The notes beneath the pieces were generated by a model. It searched no databases. It saw only the letters and a list, made by a program, of their open reading frames with translations, and was not told the DNA's origin. Positions 43,736 through 52,521 of a stretch of DNA of 64,000 nt are shown here, piece after piece; positions within the stretch are counted from its first letter, which is position 1; the number at the start of each line of letters is the position of its first letter. The stretch lies in the NCBI GenBank assembly GCA_002368155.1, contig AP018180.1:3288719-3352718 (forward strand), in the 5' to 3' direction. The position numbers were made by a program, and so were the translations under genes. Source of the stretch: Nostoc carneum NIES-2107 (GTDB lineage Bacteria; Cyanobacteriota; Cyanobacteriia; Cyanobacteriales; Nostocaceae).

Positions 43736-45080
43736 GCCTCACGGAATTAGCAACCTCAACTTCCCGATCTAAAGCTGCTAAGGGGTGCTGAGTATCGAGT
43801 CGTAATACCTGTGCTTCTAATTTGTCACAGCACTCTCTTACTAAACGCAAACCGTCATCTCGAGAAAGTTTGGCGGTGGTAGGTGTAAATTCTGCCAAAA
43901 TATCCGCTTCTATACTGTGATAATGGTCTAGTTGCGATCGCAATTTTGTTAAATACTTTGTACCTTCGCCGCCATCTGTAATGGCAAATTGCAATACAGA
44001 ATCGAGGTAAGCTTGAACTTTCGGGTGTTTAACTCCTTCTGTCGCTGCAGCATATAATAGTTCGCCATTTAAATATTCAAAATCTGGCACCCATAGGTAA
44101 TCTCCGCTGACTTCAAAGGTATATAATTCCTTAGCTGGTCTAACTGTTAAGTGCTGGCTTCTGACTCGATGGGCAGCTTTTTCTAAAAGTGCAATTACAG
44201 CAATAATGACTGATGGATAGTTGCTGTCAATACATCTAATTTCTACAGTACCCAGTTTATTGAGCCTGATGGGATTCCATGCTGATTTAAATAAGCTTCC
44301 TCCCGCCTTTAAAAACTGCTGGCGTTCGATTCCGGCTTTATCTAAGGCTTGCAGCCAAGCATAATAGCGGGCAAATTGCTGCTCAACTAAGCTTTCCACG
44401 TTCTCAGCATAAGGCATCAATCCGCCGACTGGCTGTAAATAAGTATATACACCATCCCAACCAAAGATTTCGCTACCACGATAACGAATTGTGTGAGCAG
44501 CTAACCCAATCGCCTCACCCTCATAAAAAGGACAAGCACGTCCCAAAGAAATTAATGCTGAGTCAAAAGCTGTAGCCAAGTTGTAAATATTAAGTAGTTC
44601 CTCTCGCTCTGTTGCTGTAGAGTCATAGGATACAGCCACACGTGAATCGATTACCCCAGGCGCTACTTCTAAATGCAGGTGTACACCCGTACATTTCCCC
44701 GCGTGCAAAAAGCGATCGTAGCCTACTGTCCGCGCTTGGATATGATAATTCGGATGGTCGCGCATCACTGGCATAATATGCAAAGGGTAGCTAGACAGAG
44801 GATAAAGCCGCAAACCCATTTGTCGCGCTACAACTAACGCCAATTTGAGATTTTTTAAATACTCTGTAGCTAGCTCTGAGCCAGAGTAAGCTGGTGGAGT
44901 ATTAATTTCTACAATACTTTTGACGAACTCTGGCACAAAGTAATTAGGGTTTAAGCCTTGAGTTTCCGCCATCAAATGACAACCCTGCAAAAACTCATCG
45001 CCACGATTGCTGAGTTCGCCTGTCTCATCTACTAGGAAAAACTCTTGCTCAAGACCCATGCGACGTTGTAATACATCCAT
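43731..45080 (-). CDS. GCS2-family glutamate-cysteine ligase-like (carboxylate-amine ligase)
   Basis: 449 residues. GCS2/YbdK-type motifs: [67 protein letters not shown]-dependent ligation of an amine to a glutamyl carboxylate is the family reaction. Whether this one makes gamma-glutamylcysteine is unknown. Starts at ATG 45080; its stop abuts the heptamer block. Confidence 0.85.
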   Translation of the reverse strand: MDVLQRRMGLEQEFFLVDETGELSNRGDEFLQGCHLMAETQGLNPNYFVPEFVKSIVEINTPPAYSGSELATEYLKNLKLALVVARQMGLRLYPLSSYPLHIMPVMRDHPNYHIQARTVGYDRFLHAGKCTGVHLHLEVAPGVIDSRVAVSYDSTATEREELLNIYNLATAFDSALISLGRACPFYEGEAIGLAAHTIRYRGSEIFGWDGVYTYLQPVGGLMPYAENVESLVEQQFARYYAWLQALDKAGIERQQFLKAGGSLFKSAWNPIRLNKLGTVEIRCIDSNYPSVIIAVIALLEKAAHRVRSQHLTVRPAKELYTFEVSGDYLWVPDFEYLNGELLYAAATEGVKHPKVQAYLDSVLQFAITDGGEGTKYLTKLRSQLDHYHSIEADILAEFTPTTAKLSRDDGLRLVRECCDKLEAQVLRLDTQHPLAALDREVEVANSVRR

Positions 45081-45450
45081 AATCCCAAATATTTTGTTAA
45101 TGAGGTTACGGGTCTTGCCAACGTTTGGAACTTCTTGAGAGAAAGGTAACTGTTCAGTTCAGCAGTTGAGCGATCGCATTAACTCCAAAACTGGAAGACC
45201 CTATCAGTAAATATCTCAATACCCAACAAGCTAATTGCTACCCGTGGGTAGTTGTGATTGATCAAAAAATAATGCTCAAATTCTGAACAAGCTTTATTGT
45301 CCTATATCAGCCTCCGCCGATATCACTTTCGCAACAGAGCTACAAAGTCGGGTAAAAGAAGATTTGGGGAAAGGTAAAGGGTTAAGGGTAAAAGGGTTCT
45401 GGCTTTCTCGTGAACTGATCAATATTACATCAAGGCGTTGGGCACAAATG
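45081..45450. other. Intergenic region upstream of GCS2 gene
   Basis: No gene recognised. A purine-rich run GGGGAAAGGTAAAGGGTTAA lies at about 45365. It leads into the 63-bp tandem repeats. Confidence 0.4.
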
Positions 45451-45670
45451 AGTTGATGTTTTCTATAAATGAGAACTCGTTCATAGTAAAGCTCAACTCG
45501 TTTTTCATAAATAAGTTGATGTTTTCTATAAACAAGAGCTTGTTTATAATCAAGGTCAACTAATTTTTTATAAATAAGTCGATGTTTTCTATAAATGAGA
45601 GCTTGTTTATAATTAAGGTCAACTCGTTTTTTATAAATGAGTTGAGGTTTACTATCAATGAGAACTCGTT
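45451..45670 (+). repeat. 63-bp tandem repeats (3 full plus partial), decayed coding repeat
   Basis: Units start AGTTGATGTTTTCTATAAA at 45451, 45514 and 45577, with a partial fourth at 45640: spacing is exactly 63 bp. The period is a multiple of three and one frame encodes a 21-residue unit (MFSINENSFIVKLNSFFINK). The frame is broken by TAA in unit 2, where the others have TCG. After the array it runs on to 45797. Possibly the remains of a repeat protein gene. Confidence 0.7.
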
Positions 45671-45817
45671 AATCAAAAACCTGAAGGTGTTAACTAAAAA
45701 TGCCTTCAGGCTCGCTACAAATGGGTTAGTTTTAGCATTGACAATGATGCGTTACGCTGTCGCTAACGCATCCTACTTTTGGACTCTTGACCCTTGACCT
45801 TTTGACATCCTGACAAA

Positions 45818-46579
45818 TTACCTACCAGCAGCAATTTTTCTTTCAATCACAGAAATTCGCTCTTTTGTTCCTGGGTGATCGCTTAAAAATGATGGTTGGG
45901 AAGACTGGTTAAGTAACTTTTTCAAGAATGCAGGCATAGCTTTTGGATTGTACCCGGCTCGTTTCATATACTGCAAGCCTTTGTCATCGGCGTTATATTC
46001 GGCTTCGCGGCTATTGGGTAAATCTACAGCCAGCTTGTAGGCGATCGCAGTGACAGCGCTTTGGTCTAAACCAGCTAGCGAAGCTGCACCTTGTGCTAGT
46101 TGGGTTTGCTTCAATTTATTGATTAGGTCGTTGTTGCAAATATGACCTATTTCATGACCCATCACTGCTGCTAGTTGGTCTTCGTTATCTGTTGCTTTTA
46201 ATAACCCAGTATTAACATATACATAACCCCCTGTGGTTGAGAAGGCATTAATACTAGAATCTTGGACTACATAAAAGTGAAAAGGAATTTCTGAGCAGTT
46301 ACTAGCTCTAGCTAACCGTTGACCAACACGGTTAACATAAGCATTAGTTTGAGAATTTGAATTTAATCTGTAATTTTGCTTGACCTGCTGGTGAATATTT
46401 TGACCCAGTGTAACTGTTTGCTTTGGGGAAACGTTGGAAAGTTGCAACAACTGAATTCCATTAAATAGTAACTGACCCCAGGGAACCGCACTGGCTGGCG
46501 CAAGAGAAGTTAATCCTACACCTACAGCAGTACCCATGCCGAGTAGTACAGAAACACCTTTACGTAATTTTGGAAGCAT
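45818..46579 (-). CDS. M48-family metallopeptidase, secreted
   Basis: 253 residues from ATG 46579. Signal peptide MLPKLRKGVSVLLGMGTAVG ... APASA. Zinc site HEIGH in AAVMGHEIGHICNNDL, third ligand in NSREAEYNADDKGLQYM, and LSDHPGTKERI near the end. Probably a BepA/LoiP-like periplasmic or thylakoid-lumen quality-control protease. TTG at 46585 would add two residues. A 10-bp inverted repeat lies upstream. Confidence 0.9.
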   Translation of the reverse strand: MLPKLRKGVSVLLGMGTAVGVGLTSLAPASAVPWGQLLFNGIQLLQLSNVSPKQTVTLGQNIHQQVKQNYRLNSNSQTNAYVNRVGQRLARASNCSEIPFHFYVVQDSSINAFSTTGGYVYVNTGLLKATDNEDQLAAVMGHEIGHICNNDLINKLKQTQLAQGAASLAGLDQSAVTAIAYKLAVDLPNSREAEYNADDKGLQYMKRAGYNPKAMPAFLKKLLNQSSQPSFLSDHPGTKERISVIERKIAAGR

Positions 46580-46622
46580 AACCAAAAATGAAAAGTTAAC
46601 AACAAATGAAAAGTCAGGTTTG

Positions 46623-46649
46623 TGTAATTTACCTATGCAGTAAATTACA
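46623..46649. promoter_or_regulatory. Inverted repeat TGTAATTTAC-N7-GTAAATTACA
   Basis: Perfect 10-bp arms with spacer CTATGCA, 44 bp upstream of the M48 peptidase start. Size and place fit a dimeric regulator operator or a 5' hairpin; the regulator is unknown. Confidence 0.45.
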
Positions 46650-47029
46650 AGTTATTATCAAAAAATATTAAAAAATCTTTGATGCAATTATGCTAGCTAA
46701 GAGCTAATAGCAGTTATCTCATTTACCTTGATAGGTAATCTCTATTTAATATTTTAGCTAAAAAACTGCCAAACGAGCCAGCACAAAGGAGTAATTTGAT
46801 TTGCTAAGTCATCATTTTACTATCAGTCCTGAGTCAGTTGCCCAAAGCGACTGGATGTAAAATGAATGAGCTTGCTTATATTGAATTTTTGAAATTCACG
46901 TATAAATTAACGTAGCGTCAGCGTAACGCACCCCTTTCAATGAGGATTTAAACCCCACCCATAACGGCACAACCTGTCTTAGCTTAGGGACTCTAATCCT
47001 CTGTTTAATTACGAATTACGAATTAGTAA
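46650..47029. other. Intergenic region between M48 and thioesterase genes
   Basis: No gene. It has a dispersed repeat fragment AACGTAGCGTCAGCGTAACG (46911-46930) and ATTACGAATTACGAATTAG at 47008, adjoining the thioesterase 3' end. Confidence 0.4.
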
Positions 47030-47479
47030 TTATGTTGAAGTTGTTAAATTTGCGTTCTGATAATCTAAATATTTTTGTTGTAATTTTTCGGGGACTGGGA
47101 CAGGGCGATTATTTTGAGAACTGAGAAATGCTCCTTTTTGTATAGCTACCGCAGCTATCACATTGTTAGCTAATATTTCTGCTTGTACAGTCCACTTCAA
47201 CCGCCCTAAACTACCTACCCATAAACGACCTATAACTTTATCAATCAGTTTTACTGGACGTTTATATTCAATTTCGGTACCAGCAACAATAGGTATATAT
47301 CCTTGCTCAATTTGTTCATTAAGCGGCAAATGTTCATTTAAAAACTTTAAACGTAAATCTTCTAGCCATCTGATATAAACTATGTTGCTCACAATGCCAG
47401 CAAAATCAATATCATAAGTTCTCACAGGAATGGTAAGCTCTACTTCCAATGGTCTTTGCAAGTTGTCAATCAATAACAT
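47030..47479 (-). CDS. Acyl-CoA thioesterase, 4HBT hot-dog family
   Basis: 149 residues. RTYDIDFAGIVSNIVYIRWL carries the active-site Asp of the 4-hydroxybenzoyl-CoA thioesterase type; EIEYKRPVKLIDKVIGRLWV is also typical. It hydrolyses an acyl-CoA thioester, substrate unknown. A perfect palindrome 24 bp upstream matches the site before the nearby tetR-type gene, so it is likely repressed by that regulator. Confidence 0.85.
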   Translation of the reverse strand: MLLIDNLQRPLEVELTIPVRTYDIDFAGIVSNIVYIRWLEDLRLKFLNEHLPLNEQIEQGYIPIVAGTEIEYKRPVKLIDKVIGRLWVGSLGRLKWTVQAEILANNVIAAVAIQKGAFLSSQNNRPVPVPEKLQQKYLDYQNANLTTST

Positions 47480-47502
47480 AATTTCTCCTGCTTATAAAAA
47501 TT

Positions 47503-47518
47503 AAGACCATATGGTCTT
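47503..47518. promoter_or_regulatory. Putative TetR operator AAGACCATATGGTCTT (thioesterase)
   Basis: Perfect 16-bp palindrome with half-sites GACC/GGTC, 24 bp upstream of the thioesterase ATG. A related site, GACCGCATGGTCTT, lies just upstream of the TetR gene at 48821. Confidence 0.75.
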
Positions 47519-47557
47519 TTTATTTACAAAAAAAGCATAATCAATGTAGCTATAGCT

Positions 47558-47760
47558 AAATACAGTTCAGTTAAGAAAATTAATTGATGACAAAACCAAA
47601 AAACTAGTTACTCAACAAAAAAACAGAACAATAATTTTGGAGGGGGTTTGGGGGACGCAACCGTCACCCAATCGGGGGTTTGGGGGAGAATCCCCCAATT
47701 CTTCTGGCTTCTTTAATAACTAACAAATCAATCGCTAATGAGCTTAACCCAAGGGTATTG
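47558..47760 (+). mobile_element. 203-bp MITE, complete copy, with 10-bp target duplication
   Basis: Ends AAATACAGTTCAGTTAAG and (complement) CAATACCCTTGGGTTAAG. Flanked by AGCTATAGCT on both sides (47548-47557 and 47761-47770). Interior G-rich core GGAGGGGGTTTGGGGGACG. Truncated relatives at 749 and 4429. It sits between the thioesterase and tautomerase genes and may have split a former operon. Termini resemble those of the 126-bp family. Confidence 0.85.
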
Positions 47761-47816
47761 AGCTATAGCTATGCCGTACAATCCACAGATAGAATGAGCT
47801 ACAAAATTTGCAATGC

Positions 47817-48206
47817 TTAAACTTCCACTTGATAATTCAAGATTAATTCATCTCCTGGTAAGCCTCTAATACCCCAGTTATATTTAGGTGTTTCAAAAAA
47901 AGTAATCTCAATATCAGCTACAGCAATATTAAACTGTTCATTAATCTTTTGAAAAAGTTGGCGAATCAACTGTTTTTTAGTTTCCACAGAGCGTCCTTCA
48001 AACATCACAATCTCGATAATGAGATATTGCTGCGACCTATCCGAAGGATAGTAAAAATCATTTGCCTCTAGTGGAAAGAAGCGATGAAATCGTTTTTCAG
48101 GACTAATTTGTAATACATCAATTAAAGCACTATGAATAGTATTGGATAACTCCGCTTTAATCGGGTTTAATTTATCTGCTAAACCATATACTTTGACTTG
48201 TACCAT
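47817..48206 (-). CDS. Tautomerase-superfamily protein without N-terminal proline
   Basis: 129 residues, resembling the tautomerase_2/MSAD-like group (MVQVKVYGLADKLNPIKAEL, HRFFPLEANDFYYPSDRSQQ, IEIVMFEGRSVETKKQLIRQ). Catalysis in this superfamily uses Pro1 exposed after Met removal; here residue 2 is Val, so activity is doubtful. It lies 21 bp downstream of the tetR-type gene on the same strand and is probably co-transcribed and autoregulated with it. Confidence 0.8.
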   Translation of the reverse strand: MVQVKVYGLADKLNPIKAELSNTIHSALIDVLQISPEKRFHRFFPLEANDFYYPSDRSQQYLIIEIVMFEGRSVETKKQLIRQLFQKINEQFNIAVADIEITFFETPKYNWGIRGLPGDELILNYQVEV

Positions 48207-48227
48207 GATTTTTTATATGAGCTAAAA

Positions 48228-48821
48228 TTACGAATTTCTTTGATTATTGATGTATTGATTTAGGTGATTAATCGCCCTTTGCATATGAATCGTATCATCA
48301 TATAACTTACTCATCATCATCGCTCCTTCTAGAGTTGCAATAATGATAGTGGCAGTTTCATCAGCATCTACCTCAGCGCGAATTTCACCTCTAGAAATTC
48401 CTTTTTCTATAATTAAGCGAATTAGTTCTCGCCAAGAGTTCATCGCTTGTTGAGTGCGTTCTCGTAAGGCGGGATGAGCATCATCACTTTCAATTGCAGT
48501 ATTTAATATTGGACAACCTCCTTTGATGGGTGGGTTATCTACAAAACTGCTAAATACTCCAATAATGGCTTGTAAACGTTCAATAGCATGGCGTTTACTA
48601 CGCAATGCAGCTCTAGTATGCTGAGTTACAGTGGCGATCGCAAAATCAAAAGCCTGTAGTGCTAAGTCATCCTTACTTTGAAAATGATTGTAAATTCCTC
48701 CTTTTTGCAATCCTGTCACCCGCATGATGTCCGAAATTGACGAGCCAGCATACCCCTGTTGGTTAAACAGTTCTGCAGCTTGTCGGATAATTTTTGCTTT
48801 GGTTTCTTCGCCTTTGGACAT
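48228..48821 (-). CDS. TetR-family regulator (NemR/LmrA-like C-terminus)
   Basis: 197 residues. HTH GYAGSSISDIMRVTGLQKGG, IYNHFQSKDDL. The C-terminal domain contains GGCPILNTAIESDD, the conserved Gly-Gly-Cys segment found in TetR proteins of the NemR/LmrA type, where the Cys can sense electrophiles (family knowledge). GACC-N4-GGTC palindromes precede this gene and the thioesterase gene, suggesting autoregulation plus control of the thioesterase. Confidence 0.88.
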   Translation of the reverse strand: MSKGEETKAKIIRQAAELFNQQGYAGSSISDIMRVTGLQKGGIYNHFQSKDDLALQAFDFAIATVTQHTRAALRSKRHAIERLQAIIGVFSSFVDNPPIKGGCPILNTAIESDDAHPALRERTQQAMNSWRELIRLIIEKGISRGEIRAEVDADETATIIIATLEGAMMMSKLYDDTIHMQRAINHLNQYINNQRNS

Positions 48822-48834
48822 CTAAATTATTTCC

Positions 48835-48846
48835 GACCGCATGGTC
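48835..48846. promoter_or_regulatory. Putative TetR operator GACCGCATGGTC (autoregulatory)
   Basis: Half-sites GACC and GGTC separated by GCAT, 13 bp upstream of the tetR ATG. It matches the site at 47503 in GACC--ATGGTCTT. Position over the start region fits self-repression. Confidence 0.65.
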
Positions 48847-48944
48847 TTAAGTAATTTATCATGGTCAAATCTCAAGGGTCAACAGTCAAGAGTCAAAAGT
48901 TATGATTCTTTCCCGTAGGCTGCTCGTATATATGGACTCTTACC

Positions 48945-49070
48945 CAATACTGCTCGGTTAAGGATTTTAAACTCTTAATTTGGTTTGGGGAAAAGGTTAA
49001 AGGGTAAGGGTTCAAGGTTTTTTCTTGCCCCTTTTCCCCTTCCCCTTTTGCCCTTAACCGACAAGTATTG
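48945..49070 (+). mobile_element. 126-bp MITE, copy B, with 10-bp target duplication
   Basis: Nearly identical to copy A at 42579 and in the same orientation. GACTCTTACC flanks it on both sides (48935-48944 and 49071-49080), proving insertion. No coding capacity. Confidence 0.9.
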
Positions 49071-49240
49071 GACTCTTACCTAACAGATTTCTATGTGTTA
49101 AAAAAGTAGAGTCAGTCTAAAAGATTACCGCACCGTACAAATTATTAGATTATTGCTGACGTACTCTTAAAGTTATTTTTCGTCGGTCAACTAAGTCTTG
49201 AGACTGTCAGGGTATGTTTAATTAGAAAGTGTAGGATAAC

Positions 49241-50044
49241 ATGATAGTGACAGACTCTAGCTACGTATTTGCTAAGTCACAAAATTCTCCGGAACTGAAA
49301 AGACTGCAAACAATTGAAAAAGTATTCGATCCAGCAACTCGCAAACGAATACTAGCAACAGGCCTAACAACAGGTTGGCGATGTCTGGAAGTAGGCGCAG
49401 GGGCTGGTTCTATTATGCGATGGATGGCAGACATCGTTGGTGAAAGCGGCAATGTTGTGGCTGTAGACATGGATACTAGGTTTTTACAAGACTCCCAGCC
49501 ATCGAATGTAGAAATCTTACAAGAGGATATTCGATATTTAGAGCTAGAAAAGCATTCTTTTGATTTGATTCATGCACGTTTTGTTCTCGTCCATATCCCT
49601 GACTTTCGAGTTGCATTATCTCAAATGCTGAGTATGTTGAAACCAGGTGGATGGATTGTGCTGGAGGAGCCTGATTTTGCTGCTGCTAGGGCAATTGTAG
49701 GAAATTCACAAGTACTGCAGTCAGTGAATCGAGTTAATCAAGCTATCTTGCAGATGTTTGCGAATAAAGGACTTGATTATGCTTTGGGTGTGAAGTTACC
49801 TGCTATTTGCCAAAGACAAGGATTACAGCTGTTATCTGTAGACAATGATACACCCCTAGCTAATGGTGGTTTTGGGATAGCAACAGTGATGAAGATGTCT
49901 GCTATGCAACTTGCACAGGCTTATATTGCAACTGGTCAAGCTAATCATGAGGATATTGAACATTATTGCCAATTTGCAGATGATCCCAGTACTTGGGCTA
50001 TTTATCACGCCACAGTAGGAGTTGTGGCTCAACAATCTGCATAA
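49241..50044 (+). CDS. Class I SAM-dependent methyltransferase
   Basis: 267 residues. Motif I LEVGAGAGSIMRWMAD, acidic VVAVDMDTRFL, motif post-II SFDLIHARFVLVHI and LKPGGWIVLEEPDF. A small-molecule methyltransferase of the Methyltransf_11/25 type; substrate unknown. Upstream lies MITE copy B. Confidence 0.88.
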   Translation: MIVTDSSYVFAKSQNSPELKRLQTIEKVFDPATRKRILATGLTTGWRCLEVGAGAGSIMRWMADIVGESGNVVAVDMDTRFLQDSQPSNVEILQEDIRYLELEKHSFDLIHARFVLVHIPDFRVALSQMLSMLKPGGWIVLEEPDFAAARAIVGNSQVLQSVNRVNQAILQMFANKGLDYALGVKLPAICQRQGLQLLSVDNDTPLANGGFGIATVMKMSAMQLAQAYIATGQANHEDIEHYCQFADDPSTWAIYHATVGVVAQQSA

Positions 50045-50068
50045 TTTATTTGGGGATGATTTATCTTA

Positions 50069-50170
50069 ATACCAATTCAAATAATGTTGGCGACACATCA
50101 ATATATTCTAGAGGGCAAGGCAATGCCTTGCCCCTACAGTCTGTCGCATTCTTTTTTCAAATTGGTATTA
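50069..50170 (-). mobile_element. TACCAA-type MITE-like element, complete copy
   Basis: Perfect 11-bp terminal inverted repeats TAATACCAATT / AATTGGTATTA and a central palindrome GGGCAAGGCAATGCCTTGCCC. In opposite orientation to the copies at 23679 and 28417. No coding capacity. Confidence 0.8.
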
Positions 50171-50239
50171 CGCACAGATGCAAAGAGAAGAAGTTTTAAA
50201 TTTCAATCCGTTAAATTTCATCCCATCATTGAGTAACTA

Positions 50240-50278
50240 AAAGATGTGACTCTCCACCATGCTACGAATCACATCTTT
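50240..50278. terminator. Bidirectional terminator hairpin
   Basis: AAAGATGTGA / TCACATCTTT perfect 10-bp arms between the convergent methyltransferase and the 93-aa gene, with A/T flanks on both sides. Confidence 0.65.
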
Positions 50279-50323
50279 AAAGGTTGTCAACTAGACTTTG
50301 TTGTCACTGTTTTAATTAATTTT

Positions 50324-50605
50324 TTAGCTGGCACTTAACCTTTGCAATAATTCTGTATATTTATCGAAATAAGGCTCATTCTCAATCATGCCATTATCGG
50401 TGCAGGGATATTCATTGCCATCCAACCAGACTAGGGTAAAGGGATTAATTCTTTTCTCTTTTGCCAAAACTTTAGCTGCGAGGACAACTAAATAATTAGA
50501 GGTAACAATATCTCCACCTTGTAGTTTTAAGGCGAAGTCTTCTGCTAATCCATCGGGAACAGAGTCATGTTCAGCGTTATAGTAAAGTTTAGACATTGTA
50601 GTCAT
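50324..50605 (-). CDS. Conserved-looking small soluble protein, 93 aa, unknown
   Basis: Acidic, globular-looking sequence (KLYYNAEHDSVPDGLAEDFA, INPFTLVWLDGNEYPCTDNG, YFDKYTELLQRLSAS). ATG 50605 or ATG 50596 could start; neither has a strong ribosome binding site. No family recognised. Confidence 0.6.
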   Translation of the reverse strand: MTTMSKLYYNAEHDSVPDGLAEDFALKLQGGDIVTSNYLVVLAAKVLAKEKRINPFTLVWLDGNEYPCTDNGMIENEPYFDKYTELLQRLSAS

Positions 50606-50766
50606 GCTTTGGAATAATGTTGGCGTTTAAAGTCCATGAAAGTGACTCCATAAATTAGTTATGTTGATGCTTTTACCCTGGCATACATAACGGCATTTAT
50701 AGTTTCTGCTTTTTTGGTTATGCTTCCATCAAGCTAGGATTTCATTGAACCGATCAATTATATATA

Positions 50767-50808
50767 TGACTTAAGCAAGTGTCATATTTTTTTCGTTGAG
50801 GTTTGTCT
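50767..50808. repeat. One-ended remnant of GACTTACGCA-type element
   Basis: TGACTTAAGCAAGTGTCATA, TTTTTTTCGTTGAGGTTTGTC resembles one terminus of the elements at 38128 and 60609; the rest is absent. Confidence 0.55.
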
Positions 50809-50850
50809 AGGGGAGGAATTTCGCTTTAGTTTGAAGGATTCAAAGTTTCG

Positions 50851-52521
50851 CTAAAAGTGTTTGGCATAATCAGCGCTATGTTGCTTGGGTAAGGTGACGG
50901 TTACAGTAGTTCCTTGACCTACTTGACTGGATAATGTAATCTTTCCGCCATGTAACTCCACACAAGATTTAGCGATCGCTAATCCTAAACCTGTACCGGG
51001 AATTGTCCCGACGTTACTTCCCCGGCCAAAGGATTGAAATAGGTGTTCTTGGTCTGCTATTGGTATGCCAATGCCTTGGTCTGTGATGGAAAACATCACT
51101 TCTGATTCTTTGCCCAGCAGCCGCACTTCTACAGTACCCCCTTGGGGAGAATACTTAACTGCATTGGACATTAAATTGACAAATATCTGCTGCAACAGCC
51201 CGCGATCGCCCCAAAAATCTTGGTAATTTCCACTGCTATGAAAAATTAATTCATGGCGATCGCTAATTAGTTCTTGCTCTTGTTCCATCAAATCACCGAA
51301 AAATTGCAGCAGATTCAGGGGTACAGGCTGAAATCTGGTTTTGTCGAGTTCGATTTGGTTGACCATCAGCATATTATCCACAAGTTTGGCCATAGACCTA
51401 GCTTTGTGTTCAATAATTCCTAGTAACTTCTGTTTTTTCGGATCGTCTAAATGCTGGCCATGTTTAATCACAGTGGATGCTGCTGCCAAAATCGAAGTTA
51501 ATGGGGTGCGATATTCGTGGGAAACTGTGGCGACAATTTGAGATTTAAATGCATTGAGTTGCTTTTCTTTGGCTAAGGCGGCTTGAGTTTGGGCGAGTAA
51601 TTCTGCTTGTTGAATTGCGATCGCTAATTGTACCGATAATTCATTGAGCATTTCTACTTCATCAGCTTGCCAACCTCGTTCTCCGGAACTGTGGTGAGCA
51701 ATCAACAAGCCCCAAAGCTGATCTTCCTGCTGATCGTTGTTACTTAAATGAATGGGCGCTACTAAATTTTCCTCATTCTGAAATTGTTCTAGTAGCTGCA
51801 AATAAAAATTACTCCAGCCAGCATTGTAGAAATCAGACATGGGTAATTTACATCCCCAATGTTGGTTTTCGCCCCCCACCTGATTACAGACATTTTGGAT
51901 GTTATTGTATGCTGGGAGCGCTCCGCAACACTCAATTGAGCAAGCTACAGTTTTACCTTCAATTTCGGAGGTGAACTGATAAACCATGACGCGATCGCAT
52001 TTGAGCAGCTGCTGTACTTCTACTACTGCTGTGTTTAAAATCTGCTCTAAGTCAAGAGACTGGCGGATTCGCAGCGCTGTTGTGGCAATTAAACGCTGTC
52101 GTTCTCGATGTTTGTAGAGTTGGGCTTGTAAATAAGATTGCTTGGTGGCATTGCGAACAGCTAGTTGCAGTACCTCTGGTTTCAGATATTGCTTGACTAA
52201 ATAATCTTGAGCACCCTGTTTCATAGCTTGGACGGCTACTTCTTCATCACCGCGTCCAGTCAGCATAATTACTGATATACAAGTATCCAGCATTGTCTGT
52301 TTTAATTTATCAAAAAAATCCAAGCCACTCATATCAGGCAGGCAAAAATCCAGCAGAATCACATCACAGCCAAATTCTTGACATAACGCCAAGCCGCTTT
52401 CTGCACAGTCTGCCTCTAAAATTTGGTAGGACTGATAGGGATCTTGTAAAAGATATCGACGATAGATTTTCCGATCCGCAGCACAATCATCAATGATCAG
52501 TAGCGTCGATGTGTCCAACAT
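50851..52521 (-). CDS. Response regulator - GAF - histidine kinase hybrid
   Basis: 556 residues: REC domain (about 5-125; acceptor D58 in DVILLDFCLPDMSG, K in LVKQYL), GAF domain (about 155-310; DRVMVYQF, LWGLLIAHHSSGER), HisKA (SHEYRTPLTSILAAA) and HATPase (LMSNAVKYSPQG, ITDQGIGIP, GTGLGLAIAKSCVEL). The GAF has no bilin Cys in the usual context. It follows the phytochrome and its response regulator on the same strand after a 414-bp gap and may be downstream in that phosphorelay (inference). Confidence 0.9.
   Translation of the reverse strand: MLDTSTLLIIDDCAADRKIYRRYLLQDPYQSYQILEADCAESGLALCQEFGCDVILLDFCLPDMSGLDFFDKLKQTMLDTCISVIMLTGRGDEEVAVQAMKQGAQDYLVKQYLKPEVLQLAVRNATKQSYLQAQLYKHRERQRLIATTALRIRQSLDLEQILNTAVVEVQQLLKCDRVMVYQFTSEIEGKTVACSIECCGALPAYNNIQNVCNQVGGENQHWGCKLPMSDFYNAGWSNFYLQLLEQFQNEENLVAPIHLSNNDQQEDQLWGLLIAHHSSGERGWQADEVEMLNELSVQLAIAIQQAELLAQTQAALAKEKQLNAFKSQIVATVSHEYRTPLTSILAAASTVIKHGQHLDDPKKQKLLGIIEHKARSMAKLVDNMLMVNQIELDKTRFQPVPLNLLQFFGDLMEQEQELISDRHELIFHSSGNYQDFWGDRGLLQQIFVNLMSNAVKYSPQGGTVEVRLLGKESEVMFSITDQGIGIPIADQEHLFQSFGRGSNVGTIPGTGLGLAIAKSCVELHGGKITLSSQVGQGTTVTVTLPKQHSADYAKHF

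Noticed and set aside
43542-43772. Pro/Ser/Gln- or Gly/Asp/Trp-rich ORFs on both strands
   Set aside because: Entirely encoded by heptanucleotide repeats; artefacts of low-complexity DNA.
45582-45797. 71-codon ORF downstream of the tandem repeats
   Set aside because: It is the tail of the broken 63-bp repeat frame; no ribosome binding site and no independent support.
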